From contig LR746264.1 in assembly GCA_902729315.2 (NCBI GenBank), forward strand, positions 4,303,878 through 4,367,877: 64,000 nt of DNA. The letters run 5' to 3'. The position numbers and the translations under genes are program-made. This DNA comes from Spirodela intermedia (Eukaryota; Streptophyta; Magnoliopsida; Alismatales; Araceae). Position 1 is the first letter of the stretch. Each line of letters opens with the position of its first letter. Below the pieces are notes generated by a model. That model was not told where the DNA came from and did no database searches. It saw only the letters and a list, made by a program, of their open reading frames with translations. This document shows positions 42,235 through 55,250 of this stretch, piece after piece.

Positions 42235-43681
42235 ATGGCCCAACAAAACCTAAACAATGAGAGAATGAGGCTGAAAGACTATTCTATTCCTCTGCAATAC
42301 CGACCAGTAACTAAAGTGAATGCACCTATAGGTGAGGGGGTGAATTTTAGAGTAGATCACCATATTGTGCAAATGCTGCCAAATTTTCATGGAATGAGTC
42401 ATGAAGAACCATACAAGCATTTAGAAGATTTTTCTCAAGTATATGAGATTTCTTATTATCCCAAGGTCCCATTAGAAGTGATAAAAATGAGATTATTTCC
42501 TTTTACTCTTAAAGATAAAGCAAAAAAGTGGTTTAGAGCCCTAGCCCAAGATTTAAATTCATGGGGTGAAATGGAGACCACCTTCTTAAAGAAGTTGTAT
42601 TATGTAGGGAGAACTAACGCCGTCAAGAAGGCAATTAGAGATTTTAATCAAGGACCATGGGAATCATTTTATAAGGCTTGGGAGAGAATGAAAGAATATA
42701 CTAAACAATGTCCCCACCATGGAATTCAAAATTGGCAGCTAGTTCAAATATTTATGAAGGATTAGGAGATAAAGATAGACACATGATTGATGCTGCTAAT
42801 GGTGAGACATTTATGAATAAATTTGATGATGAAGCCCTAGATTTAATTGAAATGTTGGCTGAAAATAATGCTCATCATATAGCATTAAATCAGAATGGAA
42901 GGCAATAGGGCCTAGAAGAGGCGGAATGATGGAAACAAAAGTTGTTGAATCCGAAATGTTTTTAATTTTTTTTGATATATTGACGAAGGATGTAAATTTT
43001 TTGATGGACAGGTCATTGACAGCCCCTGCTCAAGTTTTTGAACAGCCCATACATGACTCAGATATGACTGCTTGTGCCCTTTGTTCTAGTTATGAATATG
43101 CAGAAATAGAGTGTCCTAGATATGAAGGGTTGATGACAATGAATGATAGAGTTAGGCCCCCTCAACTTATTGCTGGAAACTTATGGCCAGAAAGGACACC
43201 TCAACCTCCTGCATACACAACATACTATAACAATTACAACAACCAAAATTATAAACGAGGAAATAGTAACACCTATCAACCATCATTCTTCCCTCAAACA
43301 GCTCGAAATTTCCAGCAATAAACTCCCTTCCAGCCAATCTCACGCCCACATAATTTTCAGTCCGCTCAAGCAACCCATCCTGCTCAAAATGAAGCCACCT
43401 TGGCTACTAATGAATTGTTGCAGCAGATGTTGCAGGAGCAAAGAGAGCAAATGCAAGAGCTGAGGACAGAAATGGAAACAATGAAGATGATGATGGGAGG
43501 GCAGTCACAACAAAGCTACACTACAACCGATAAACAAAAAGGTAAAATGGGTGAAGTAGGGTCAAGTGATCGTGAAGCAGGTCAATTTCCTACTCAACCT
43601 GTAGTAAATCCGCGAAATTTACATTTTTCTGTAAATAAACATAATGTTCATGAAGTAAACAGTAAAGGACTTGAGTTATAA
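42235..43681 (+). pseudogene. Gag region of element D
   Basis: Starts MAQQNLNNERMRLKDYS; gag domain with FRVDHHIVQMLPNFHG, EEPYKHLEDF, FPFTLKDKAKKW and CPHHGIQNWQL. A stop after IFMKD (42765), a frame change into GLGDKDRHMID, and further stops at 42908 and 43321 break it. A later part is Gln/Met-rich (LLQQMLQEQREQMQEL), a possible coiled coil. Retains the order of an Athila gag but is not translatable as one protein. Confidence 0.8.
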
Positions 43682-46000
43682 ACACTGCATGCTATCTCAA
43701 GACTTAGGAACGGAAAGAATTTTCCGGATCCATATGAACTGAGTGAAGAAACAGAAGTTGAAATCGGACTGAAAGAAAAATCCAGCATAGATAAAACTCA
43801 AGAAAAAGTAGAAGAGCCAGCAAAGGATGAACCTAATCCCAAGGGATATAAACCGTATGTTCCCTTCCCTGGTGCTCTAAAAATATCAAAAACAAAACTT
43901 ACCCAATCTGATGATCATTTGCTAGAATTGTTCAAACAAGTTACAATACATATTCCATTAGTTGATGCCATAGAACACATACCATCCTATGCTAAATTTT
44001 TGAAAGAATTATGTAGACCTAGTAGAAAACAAAAATGCATTCAATTATCTGAAAATATCAGTTCCATATTACTCAATCACATTCCTAAAAAGTGTAGGGA
44101 TCTAGGAGCACCTTTGATTAAATGTGAAGTATGAGGTATGATTTTCACTCGTTCATTGCTTGATTCAGGTGCAAGTGTCAATATTCTTCCCAAAATTATA
44201 TATGATAAATTCAAAATGAGTGAGTTACAACCCATTTTCTTAGAACTGCAACTAGCTGATGGGTCGATTAAATAGTCATATGGACTATTAGAAGATGTCA
44301 TAGTTAAAATTGAAAACTTTTATTTTCCAGTAGATTTTATTGTTACTGATATGAAGATGACTGAAAATATTAATCATGCTCCTATAATCCTTTGTAGACC
44401 CTTCTTAGCAACAACCAAAGCCACAAAAAATTGAGGAAAGGGGATAGTGGAGTTAAAATTTGGTCAAGAGAAGGTTGAAATTAAGATTTCTAAGCTATTG
44501 ACATATCCTTAAAAATTAACTAACTGTTGCTTTGTGGATGCATGTGATGAATTTTTCGATTATGATTTTTTACAAGCTTCAAATGTTTTGAATGAGCTGC
44601 ATGATAGTTCCAAAATCCATGATAATTTGATGCATAATTATGACCAGCAGCTTGAATTAAAAACATTGCCATCCACTCTCAAATATGCTTTTCTTGGTAA
44701 AAATAATACTTTTCCTATCATCATTTCTTTATCATTAACACCAGCACAAGAAGAACAGCTGATGAATATTCTTCAGGTGCATAGGGCAGCAATCAACTGG
44801 TCTCTTGCAGACATCAAAGGCATTAGTGCAGACACGTGTATGCACATAATTTTTATTGAGGAAAATGTCAAACCCTCTAGAGAAGCCCAAAGACGATTGA
44901 ATCCTAAGATGCTAGAAGTGGTGAAGAAAGAGATTATGAAATGGTTAGATGCAAGGATCATATATGCCATCTTGGACAGCCCATGAGTAAGCCCTATCCA
45001 TGTAGTACCCAAGAAGATAAGAATCACGGTGTCGAGAAATGAAAAAGAGGAGGAGATTCAAACTAGATTACCATCAAGTTGGAGAATTTGCATAGATTAT
45101 AGAAAGTTAAATGCTGTAACAAAAAAATATCATTTTCCTTTACCTTTTATTGATCAAATTTTAGAAAAATTAGCTGGTAAACATTTTTTCTGTTTCTTAG
45201 ATGGATATTCTGGTTATAATCAAATAGCTATACATCCAGATGATCAAGAAAAGACCACCTTTACATGTCCTTTTGGCACTTATGCATTTAGGAGAATGCC
45301 CTTCGGTTTATGTAATGCACCATCTACATTTCAATGATGCATGTCTGCTATGTTTTCAAATTTAGTTGGTGGATGTTTAGAAGTTTTTATGAATAATTTT
45401 TCAGTTTTTGGTCAATCATTTGAGTGCTGTCTTGCTAACTTAGCAAAGGTTTTGCAGCTGCGTGTGGACAAGAACTTAGTGCTGAGTTGGCAAAAATCTC
45501 ATTTCATGGTGCAAGAGGGAGTGGTGCTGGGCCATCTAGTCAGCAACCATGGATTAGAGGTGGACAAGGCCAAGATGGAAGTGATCCAAAATCTCCCCCT
45601 CGCCAATTCCATTAGATAGCTGGGAGCTTGCTTGGGTCATGCTGGTTTTTATAGACGTTTTATTAAAGACTTTGCTAAAGTTTCTAAACCTTTGACTAAC
45701 TTACTTTCTAAAGATGTTAATTTTGAAATAGATGCTTCAGGCTAGCAAGCTTTTTTACAGATTAAGAGGGCACTTATAGAGGCTCCAGTTTTGCAACTAC
45801 CCAATTGGAGCCTCCCTTTTAAACTAATGTGTGATGCCTCAGATTTTGCAGTAGGAGTAGTGCTAGGTCAGTGAATTGACAAGAAACCAATAGCAATTTA
45901 TTATGCAAGTAAGACATTGGTCGAAGCTCAAGTAAATTACACTACTACAGAAAAAGAATTATTAGCTATTGTTTTTTCATTAGATAAATTCGATCTTATT
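43682..46000 (+). pseudogene. Protease, RT and RNase H of element D
   Basis: Protease motif LLDSGASVNILP near 44156 is intact though the surrounding frame has stops. RT includes RRLNPKMLEVVKKEI, WRICIDYRKLNAVTKKYHF and FLDGYSGYNQI. At 45386-45397 the catalytic box reads FMNN where active relatives have FMDD, so both metal-binding Asp residues are gone. An RNase H remnant MCDASDFAVG and YTTTEKELLAIVF follows. Stops occur at 44134, 44986, 45337, 45619 and beyond. Confidence 0.85.
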
Positions 46001-47523
46001 TGTTAGGTAGCAAAATTGTAATATATTCTAATCATTCTGCACTTAAATATTTTCTTAGTAAGAAAGAAGTGAAACCTTGATTAATTAGGTGAGTTTTATT
46101 ATTACAAGAATTTGATGTCGAAATTAAAGATAGACGAGGATGTGAAAATTGTGTAGCTGATCCCTTATCTAGATTACAGATACACAATTCAAGTCCTATT
46201 GCTAAACTTTTTCCTGATAAACAGCTCCTTAGTATACAAGCTAGAAAATTACCTTGGTATGCACATATTGTGAACTATTTAGTCACCAGTCAAATTTCAA
46301 ATGGGTGGACAGAAAATGAGAAAAAGAAAAATTTCAAAGACATTCAATTCTATTTTTGAGAAGAACCTGAATTGTTTCATTTAGGAGTTGACAAGGTTTT
46401 TAGACGATGTGTCCCTGAAGATGAACATCATAGCATATTAAATTTTTGTCACTTTTCTTCTTGTGGTGAACATTTTGCATCCAAGAAAACTGCTGCAAAA
46501 ATTTTACTATGTGATTTTTTTTGGCCTACTATGTTTAAGAATTCATATGATTTTTGTCAAACTTATTTAAAGTGTCAAGCTGCAATCAACATAACTAAGA
46601 AAGACTCCATGCCATTACAACCAATTATTGAAGTTGAAATTTTTGATTTGTGAGACAGATTTTATGGGATCATTTTCCTCATCTAATGGTCATGAATACA
46701 TCTTAATGGCTGTTGATTATGTTTCTAAGTGGATAGAGGCTATCTCTACTAGAACAAACGATCATAAGGTAGTCCTTTTGGTTGCCCAAGAGCCATAATT
46801 AGCATGATGGATTGGATTTTAATAACTATCATTCTAGGTCCTTACTTAAGAATATGGTGTGTAGCATAAGATGACCACACCCCATCACCCCACAAGCCAA
46901 CAATCAAATTGAAGTCACAAACAGGAAAATCAATTTTTTTTACAGAAAATCGTTAGACTTGGTGGTAAAGATTGGGTAAGTAAACTTCTTGATGCATTAT
47001 GGGCATATAGAACGACCTATAAAACCCTTATGGGAATGTCTTCACATAGACTGATTTTTGGTAAAGCTTGTCACTTATTAGTTGAAATTGAACATAGAGC
47101 TTATTGGGCTATCAAAAAGTTGAATTTATCTTTAGATGATGTAGAGAAGAACAGGATTTTACAAATTTAAGAACTACAAGAATTACGAAATGAATCTTAA
47201 GAAAATTCTGTGATTTATGAAGATAAACTTAAAAAATTTCATAATAGGCATTTGAATTGTAAGCAATTATTTGAAAATCAGAAAGTTTGGCTATACAACT
47301 CACGCCTAAAATTATTTCTATGAAAACTTAAATCAAGGTGGGATGAATCTTTCATTGTTATTAGATTGTTTGATTATGGAGCAGTTTTAATTACAAATCC
47401 TAAGATAGGTCAGCAGCTTAAAGTGAATGGACAAAGACTCAAACCATACATGGAGCATGAGCAACACCCTCGAGACAACTCTCTTCAACTGCAAGACCTG
47501 TCGCCATCTCAAACCTCCCATTG
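46001..47523 (+). pseudogene. Integrase of element D
   Basis: The zinc region is readable (RRCVPEDEHHSILNFCHFSS, then CQTYLKCQ). The catalytic core is damaged: a stop in front of the first Asp motif, loss of the second ISDGG-like motif near 46800, and scattered frameshifts. The C-terminal part is still recognisable ([39 protein letters not shown]). Confidence 0.8.
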
Positions 47524-48713
47524 ACAACTTCCTAGTCATTAAATTGACAGTTTTGAGAATTTAATATAATCACCTTTTCTTTTCAGTCTTCTTTTGTAGT
47601 TATCTTTTAATGCAAATGGAGTACACATATGGGCTTAGTACATGATCATGACAATAGGGTGACACATACACTGCACAGCAACAATAAATACAACATGGAA
47701 TGCATTACTCAATTTGCACCTTCTTCCTCTAAATTTATTTTTCTTATGCACTAGGGACAATCCAGAATTTAAGTTGAGGGGTGAGAAGATAAATTTCTTG
47801 TAGTATGCACTCAAGTTTTATGAATGCACACATTTTTGAATTTATATTATAGTTGTACTATAGAAAGACTCAATCAAAACAGCACAATTTAAATTGTCAT
47901 ATTGTTCAACCTCCACACTCACAAACTTGCTTTCATTAATGAATCTTAAAAAGAGAGATCATGTTGAGTAGTGTTTTAGATATTTATGAACATGAGTTTG
48001 TAGTAAGTAGTTTAATTATTTTTTTATTCAAAATACTTCTGTTATTGTCATAGAATTAGTTCAAGTTACTTGATTTTCTAGTTAAGAATACCTTATGATT
48101 TCGATCATGAGTTGAAAGAAGATCACTCAACACTTTTATATTCATACAGAATTTAGCAGGGTTTATGCTCATATAGAATTTAGCATAGTGTGAACCTCCA
48201 AAGTACAAATATTCATATTCAAACTTTCAGCAATATTTGGAGAAAAGCTACCTGTAAAAATAAATAAATAAATTATATAGAGTGAAGCCCAAATGCAAAT
48301 AAAAGAGGAATTTTCCTCCTTGTCCCGTGGGGCTTCCACATGTAAGACTAGGACAAGTATCACTTTATTTTAGAATAGCTACATGCACAACACATGAGTC
48401 ATATTCAATAAGTTGTAGTGATTTGAGTTAAACTAAAATTTTAAAATCTATTGGTGATATTTAGCTAGTAATGAGAGTAGATAGATTGATAACTAGACAA
48501 TTCAGTTGTTGAGATTGAAAAATGAGCTAACCTAAACTCTACTTGATCGTGATTCATGAATGTCTTAATATGAGCAGATGAAACTATCTAATGAAGATTT
48601 GTGAAATGATAGGCAAGTTAGTTGATGTGTCAAATATCCATGTAAATATTTTCATGTAGGAACTTAAAATATTTTCATGCTAAGAATCTAGCAATAACTC
48701 AAGTTCAGGGGTG
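47524..48713 (+). other. Non-coding 3' region of element D with two polypurine tracts
   Basis: Internal PPT-like AATTTAAGTTGAGGGGTG at about 47766-47783 and terminal PPT AAGTTCAGGGGTG at 48701-48713, about 0.93 kb apart. No env-like ORF. Confidence 0.7.
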
Positions 48714-49884
48714 TGATAACATGTTGATTATGACATGAAAGATGTAAGAGTTATTTTATTAAAGAGTGTAAATCTTATAATATAACATATTATCATATTA
48801 AAAATGAACATTTATTATTTCTTTGAGTATTTCATGAAGTTTAATATTTTAGAGATTTTTTCGGAATGTCTTCTATGAGTTTTATAGTCATAATTGATGT
48901 TTTATTAATATGAGAGAATTTCAAGAATTTTCAATATCTTTTTATGATTCTTAGGAACCCAATATCTGCTTCGACGGACAAGATCTGATCTGTGGAGATG
49001 AGGTGACGGGACCAAGGGCTGAGGCGCTAACACATGGCATCATCAAATGAGGAGATCAGAAGCCATCGAGAACATCCACAGAATCAACGACAGATGGAGC
49101 ATACTTACCGAGGGTGTAGTGGATCGCAACATTTAGGAAGATCTAACGACTATGACAAGACTTCCAAATCTAATGCTTTAGATCAACTTGAGAAGAATTC
49201 GTCTCTTGATCGATTTTATCGCAACCAAAAAGATAGAAATGCCCTCATTTAATCATAGCCCTACACGTGTATTCCCATCTCTCGTGGAAACCCTTACGTA
49301 TTTAAGCCACCGTTTAGGGGTGGAAAAACAAACTTTGAATGTCCTCACATTTAGTTGGCTGAATAAATCACATCAGGGTTCCACATCAATCTTGATGTGG
49401 TCGAGTTGATTCAAGCTTGGTTTTGTTGTTGAGATCGTCAGAGAAGTATACTTGAAGAAGAAACCGCCTAGCCTTGGTGAAATATAGAGGCCTAAGGTAA
49501 CTTTTTCCAAGTCTATTGCATTTCGAGTGTGAACAACAATCTAGCTCCCATAGGTTTGAATAGATAGAAATATGATGTTAACTTCATCTCATGAATCGTT
49601 TGTGAGTATTTTCCCCATTCTTAATTATCTTCTACATCGTTGAACCATTGTTTCCCTCTTTTTTGATGGCAAAAATTCTTCTTATTCATCGTGACGTCTA
49701 TTTTGAACTTGTTTGATTTAAATAGTAATTAAGTAACACCTAATTCTCATGCTCAGTAGATCGACCTTGAGCTTACCACCGTACTTACTTATTTTAGTAT
49801 TTTTATTTGGTAAATTTGTGATTATAAATATTTTTTGATTAACTAATTTTGGGGCTTTCGATGACCCTCAATTTCATTCTATCA
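48714..49884 (+). repeat. 3' LTR of element D
   Basis: 1171 bp, TGATAACATG...TTCTATCA. Confidence 0.88.
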
Positions 49885-50380
49885 CCCTTGTCCCACCTTC
49901 TTGTCTATGTGGGTCAAGGATGAAGATAGTGAGGGGAACAAAATGTTATTTTTTGTTGTCGACTGAAAATGGATGCCATTGGAGCACTACTAGTTCAACG
50001 GTTGGGCCTCCGTGTGGTTGGCCCTGATGTAGCTATTGTCATCCACCACCTTGTGTTTCATGAGCAGAATGGTGGTCCTGACATCAACATAGCTGTCACG
50101 CTCTAAATCATTCTCCTATTCTTCATCCTCCAATCCATTGTAGTAAGAATGCTGGTGGTTGTTGAGGTCCTCCAATGCCTTCTGGCCATCCATTGACATC
50201 GAGTGGGGCACGAACCATTCGGCCCTCAAGAGCAGATTTCCATGGTTGGGTGGATGATGAGTACCTCGAAGGGTAGCTTGCACTGCATAGAGGTTAGGTT
50301 ATTGTTCTTGTATGATGCCCACCTCAAGGTGTTGGTGTCGCCGATGGAGAAAGAAAGTGTGGAAAACTATACGACTTCAG
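49885..50380 (-). pseudogene. RING copy 1: exon 4 and exon 3 on the minus strand
   Basis: On the minus strand this reads exon 3 then exon 4 of the RING gene: CCTTGAGGTGGGC corresponds to the LRWA coding segment, followed by the Glu-rich stretch (YYDG, EDEE) and RANH-like sequence. Intron 3 and the first 33 or so bases of exon 4 are missing, exactly as in copy d. Several stops. Left arm of an inverted repeat with 50381-50545. Confidence 0.7.
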
Positions 50381-50760
50381 GTTACTTATTTCCCACTCTT
50401 CCCCTCCCAATCTGCATCACTCGCATCATGATTTGGGCTTCCTACAAGGACAAGAATCTAACTATCCTGCCTTTCAGGCTACCCTTCTGGTTCATCATCA
50501 TGTACCGAATCTCGGACTTCCTGCTCCTACAAGCTAGTGGTTTATTCTTCTTCTTCGTTGTTCTTCATTTCCTAGACGTTGGAACCTTATTTCTTCGAGT
50601 GCTTGGTCATGTTGTATTATCTGATTTTTTGGCTATTGAAAGCTGTTTAAAAACCAATAGAGAGAGAGAGACAGAGAGAGACAGAGTGAGATTTATAGTA
50701 AAAGTAAGAGAAAGTCTTTGAGACATTGAAAGCTCAAGGGCGGATGGGGGTCCATAAGTC
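50381..50760 (+). pseudogene. RING copy 1: exon 3 and 3' flank on the plus strand
   Basis: ITRIMIWASYKDKN and FRLPFWFIIMYRISD (50415-50520) correspond to the second half of the RING domain, with three zinc Cys lost. It then jumps to 3' flanking sequence (TTCTTCGTTGTTCTTCATTTCCTAGACG...), ending in a GA-rich run like that after the intact gene. The 172-codon ORF 50203-50721 is a chimera across the inverted arms and is not a real gene. Confidence 0.65.
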
Positions 50761-52829
50761 CTTGGACATGTTTATTTCATGAGTCAATGATTAAATAAAG
50801 ATATCAACGAGCACAATAATTCTAATTTTTTTGAAGTCTTTAAGTCATTATTACTTTTTCATTCTTGTAATTAGTCAATGATGAAAGTAGTTTATGGATC
50901 AGCATACTATTAGTATAGCATTTTCCCTTATTTTCATTAATTTACAATCTTATCAAAAGGACAAATTAGATTTTCACAAAAAATTGCATGGTTCAAAATA
51001 ACTCGTAACTATTTACCGAAATGATTAATTTGTGTTCCTTCAATTTACAAGTAACTAAGTAAATGATCTACAGCTTATCTTATATTTATGTTGCTTTGTT
51101 ACAACTTGAAACATGGTTAAATTGAGAAGCATTATAGCGCTAGATAAAATATTCATGGCTTTTGTATCATACTAGCAACTCATTCATCCATGGCAACTTT
51201 TCATATATATAATGGACTATCTTGAAACCATGTTTTAGATATTATTTCCTTGACCTATTGCTAAAACTCTAATTGTAATATTTTAGAATGCAGAATTGAT
51301 ACCATTACATATAGGTTGTTTATTGTTGGATGATCTAATTGTTTCTCTAGACATAAGATCTACTCTTTAGATGTGGTAATATCTATTTTCAAGCTTTATA
51401 TTTGATATAAAATTTAATGAATTCTAAAGCCAGGTGAGATACTAAGGGGAGGACTGAATTATGTTTTAAGGATATATGATAACTTTTAATTTTAACATAA
51501 CCTATATATCAGTGTGGACACATGCATAACTCTATAAGAGCTCTTGACCCTCTACTACTAAGGACGTAATCATTTTTATATTGGCTTACTTCCCATTTAC
51601 TTTCTATCCTAGAGAGGTTTTTCCTTCAATATTCACTATTTATCCCAAGAAATATATTCTAACATTAATGCACTCTGCCACACAACACCTCTCGAGTTGG
51701 ACACAATTACCAGCACATCAAGCTTCTAGTCAGCACAGTCTCTCTTCTCAGCCCATTAACCTTGGGGCCTAATAGAGAGGAACAATTGTAAATATCTAAT
51801 TAATCACTTTTCCAAAATTAGTTACAGAATATGGTATGAAATTGATGTATGATGTTGATGCTTGAATCTAGAACGACTTGATGTTTTTACCTAAATCTCC
51901 ATGTAAGCAATAACTCTTCAGTCTGCAGCCTTTGTTTTATAATTAAGCGCTCATTATTTAATAGTTTTTTACTTTTCAGCATATCCAACATTCTCAAATC
52001 TTGTTCAAAAACTTTTGCTTTTCCAAAAAACATATTAACGACCTTTGAACCTTCTGAATCTTGTATTGCTCTTTTTGCTGATCCATTTTCGTTCAAATTT
52101 GAGATATCATTTTTGAAATGGATAGAAAACTTGTATTTTTAAATCTGATTTAGAGTCATTGAGGTTTTGATAATCTTTTGTTCACATACATATCTGATAA
52201 GTCATCGTTATGTTGTGCTTGAAGCATTTTCATATTTCTCTTGTTTTCTAACTCCTTTGATGATTTAAACTTTGAGATTCTATAAGAAATATGTATATCA
52301 TTTTTCAAAATTTCAAGTAGTATGTATCATGGTTTAATTAACATCAGTATATATTTTTACAATTTAATATAAATATATTTTCATGTGTAATACAAAAACC
52401 AAATCCTCACACAATTTAATGGTCATTTATGACTCAACACTTTGATAGAGCCTTATATGATGTGGAATGGAGGAAAACTAAGTTTAACCTTACATTGTTT
52501 GGCTTGAAACGGGAATGTAAGAAGGGTATTAGGTAAAACTGAGATGTCTACTATTCATAGTTGATGCACTTAGAATGCCAATCAATTTACACATGGACAA
52601 TTGACGCTTTCAGAAGGTCAAAACTATTGTAAGTACGCACTCAACTAAATATTATAACGAATTAAGGGCCAGAGGAGCAAAGCATACGTAATATTTGTTC
52701 AATTTTCGTAATCTTATTATAGTGTGGCATACATCATATTTTGTCTTGAAGATAAGATATCAATTTGACATTTTTTGACCATAAAGAAACTAGTTACTAG
52801 TTTATATCATTAGTACTCTATTTGGCCAA
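50761..52829. other. Gene-free AT-rich spacer
   Basis: The first part (50770-50850) matches spacer after copy d (57740-57800). A 69-codon minus-strand ORF (51887-52096) has no recognisable motif. Nothing else seen. Confidence 0.5.
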
Positions 52830-53170
52830 TAAGAAATGGTTCGGAGTGGGATTTGCGTTATTTGCTTGTCGAAGATCGTCATTCAGGAGATGGCTCTAGT
52901 CAAAGCTTGCAAGCACGCATAGTGGCTTTTATTAGACATCTTCTCATTCCTCTTGTTGGTATTTAATTCCGAAATACCCTTTAAATTGTAGCGAGATATG
53001 TTTTCCTGCAATTTCTTGTTCTCTGGATGTGACTTATTTCTAGTCTAGCGATTCTGTAAGGTAAGCACTTGTGATTTTGTAAATTCTTTCTTGAAGATGG
53101 AGCACTTGTGATTTTCATCATACGTTCACTTCCTGCTGTTTCTAGCGTCTATATGTTTTTAATTCATAAA
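52830..53170 (+). pseudogene. RING copy b: exon 2 and start of intron 2
   Basis: SGICVICLSKIVIQEMALVKACKHA lines up with exon 2 of the intact gene, but the next codon is a stop and the splice donor GT reads GC. The following about 220 bp match intron 2 (60580-60810). Exon 1, exon 3 and exon 4 are absent. Confidence 0.75.
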
Positions 53171-53899
53171 TATCAGCACAATATCACTAGAAAAATCATT
53201 AAAAAATATGATAATTAGTCTATTATAGGTTTGAGTACCATTGGGTGCAATTAGTCCTCATTGTTTGGTTTCCACCCTACTATTTATTTTTTACTATTCT
53301 TCTTATTTGGACATTTATGTCCCTCCAAATAGATGAGCCTATCATTTACAAATTTGTCAAGTCTATTCATATCTAGGAAACAACCATATGAAGTATATAT
53401 GAAGTGATTTGTTATATATTCCTAACAAATAATTGGTGAGCTTGTGCAAATGTTCATTCCATAAATTTAATATGATTAATGGATACCATTATCACTCTTG
53501 TGTCATACCAATATCATAATCGCATGATTTCAGTCAATACTTTTTCCTGTAGTATAATTGAAACACTTTATGACATGTTGGGATAATTTATTGAGAATCA
53601 TCAATTTTAACTCAAGAATAAACTATGGAAAGGGAAATATTTTCGCTAGCTAATAAAACACATAATCATTGGGAACCTTAATTAGTTTTAATTTCAGGCA
53701 ATGTTCTTGACGTTATTAGATACGACTCTGGCTATGTTTCATTTCTAATGCTCCTTGTCAACGTTAGAAATTCTATGGGGAGTTTGCTTCAATATTCTAG
53801 GATTAAATTAATATTAAATTCATTTCAGACATATTTTTAGTACCTTTAATATTTGGTATTTCCTGTCTTGGACCTTAGTCTGATGTGATAGGTGCTACT
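53171..53899. other. Repeated spacer of the RING locus
   Basis: AT-rich DNA with matches to 58180-58240 and 59340-59830 (for example GTTTGAGTACCA, TCATACCAATATCAT). It is upstream spacer of a duplicated unit. No gene seen. Confidence 0.5.
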
Positions 53900-55250
53900 C
53901 GGGGGGATTATCATTAGATTGTTTCGTCGACCAGCCTGATTTCTCTGAGGGTCTACACTTCGAATTTGGATCGTAGATTATGGAGGGGTGAGCAGAATGG
54001 GCAGCTAAGATAAAACACCTGTAGCCACAGGAACTTTTGGCGTGCTTTCGGGGGATGTACCCGCCATCCCCAACGCCTATAAAACCTGGTGCTGCCTCTC
54101 GCGTCTGGTGATCGTTCCTATCAAGAAGCTTTTCGTGGACGTCGTCGGTGGCCAATGAGTGCGCTGTTAGCCTCTTCTTTCCTCCTCCTGCCCTCTCCTC
54201 GTTCCCCCAGCCTATTGCCCTCTCGGCATAGTAGGGGCCGTGCGGTAGAGCGACCGGCTCTACGTTGGCGTTCATCCCTGTGGAGAAGGTAATGCGCTCG
54301 GACTTTGCGAATCTTGTGCTTTACTCCGTTGACAAGGAGTCAGGAGTCTTTCCGTTTCTTGTTTTCCTTTTTCCTGAGATCTGTTGGAGGTATCTTGATT
54401 TGAGAGATTTTCTAGGGTTTCGTAATTAGTTCAAGATTGGGAAGGAGGAGACTCCTCGGTCTTCTCAGGAGTAGACGGTCGGGGGTTGGATTTGCGTGAT
54501 TTGCTTGGAGAAGATCGTCCTTCAGGAGACGGCTCTGGTCAAAGCTCGCGAGCACGTCAAGTGGTTTGTCCTGGGCATCTCTCTATTTCACGTGTTATTT
54601 TGATATCCGAAATGGCCTTCCAAGTGTCGTGTATCGAGATATGGTTTCTGGTGCTTTGTTGTTCCTGAGAGGCAACTTTTGCATGGTCGATTCACCGTCG
54701 GTGGTGGCAACCTGTGGCGCTTTCCCCTCGTGGTTCTTATCCTTGTGCCATAAGACTAAGGACGCAGCAAAGAGGACGAGGTGGTGACGGTCGTGGAGAG
54801 TCAGGGAAAGAGGGCCATGAAGTGGAAAACGGGAGACAACGCTGCGGCCACAAAGCACCAAAAGTGCTTTGAGAAGCTGGGGTGAGGACAAAGGATGGAT
54901 GGATTAATAGTCCCTGGGTGAGGGATGATGATGGCTCACTATTCGCCTCCTCCCTCCGCTCCCTTTCCTCCTCTTTTGTGGTGGTAATAAGGCTTGTAGA
55001 TACCGTTTGGCTGAGTGAGTAGCGAAAGGGAAAGCAGCCACGATAGTCATGTTTTTTCTGTGTTATCTTGCTCTCTCCCTTTGTTGTTCTTGTTCTTCTT
55101 TGCTGCGTTTCCCTATCGGCTCTGGTTTCGTATGTGGTTGGGCTGTTATCTTCTTTGAACGTTATTCTTCTTCTTTGTTCTTATTCATTTCCTGGACATC
55201 AACTTCTCTCTCTTTGTTTATCTATATATATACATCTCTCGCCTAATCTC
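53900..55250 (+). pseudogene. RING copy c: promoter, exon 1, exon 2, then exon 4 tail
   Basis: Shares the promoter of the intact gene, including TATAAAA at 54078-54084 (60001-60007 in the gene). The exon 1 ATG is destroyed, but the end of exon 1 and the GT donor (54289) remain. Exon 2 (about 54436-54563) has an in-frame TAG and reads VKAREH where the gene has VKGCEH, losing the third zinc Cys. A deletion joins intron 2 to the tail of exon 4 near 54685; the 3' flank follows. It might be transcribed but cannot make a RING protein. Confidence 0.8.

Larger units (their letters stand above)
40580..49884 (+). mobile_element. Full-length, inactive Athila-type element D
   Basis: 9.3 kb plus-strand element inserted into RING copy 1; paralogue 56200 shows the uninterrupted site. 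LTRs of about 1.18 kb, a degenerate PBS, gag-protease-RT-RNase H-integrase order, and a PPT. Flanks share CCCT (40576-40579, 49885-49888). Coding regions carry many stops and frameshifts, and the RT catalytic Asp pair is lost. Confidence 0.88.

Noticed and set aside
50203-50721. 172-codon ORF that looks like a membrane protein
   Set aside because: It runs antisense through one RING arm and then sense through the other; the hydrophobic residues are a frame artefact.
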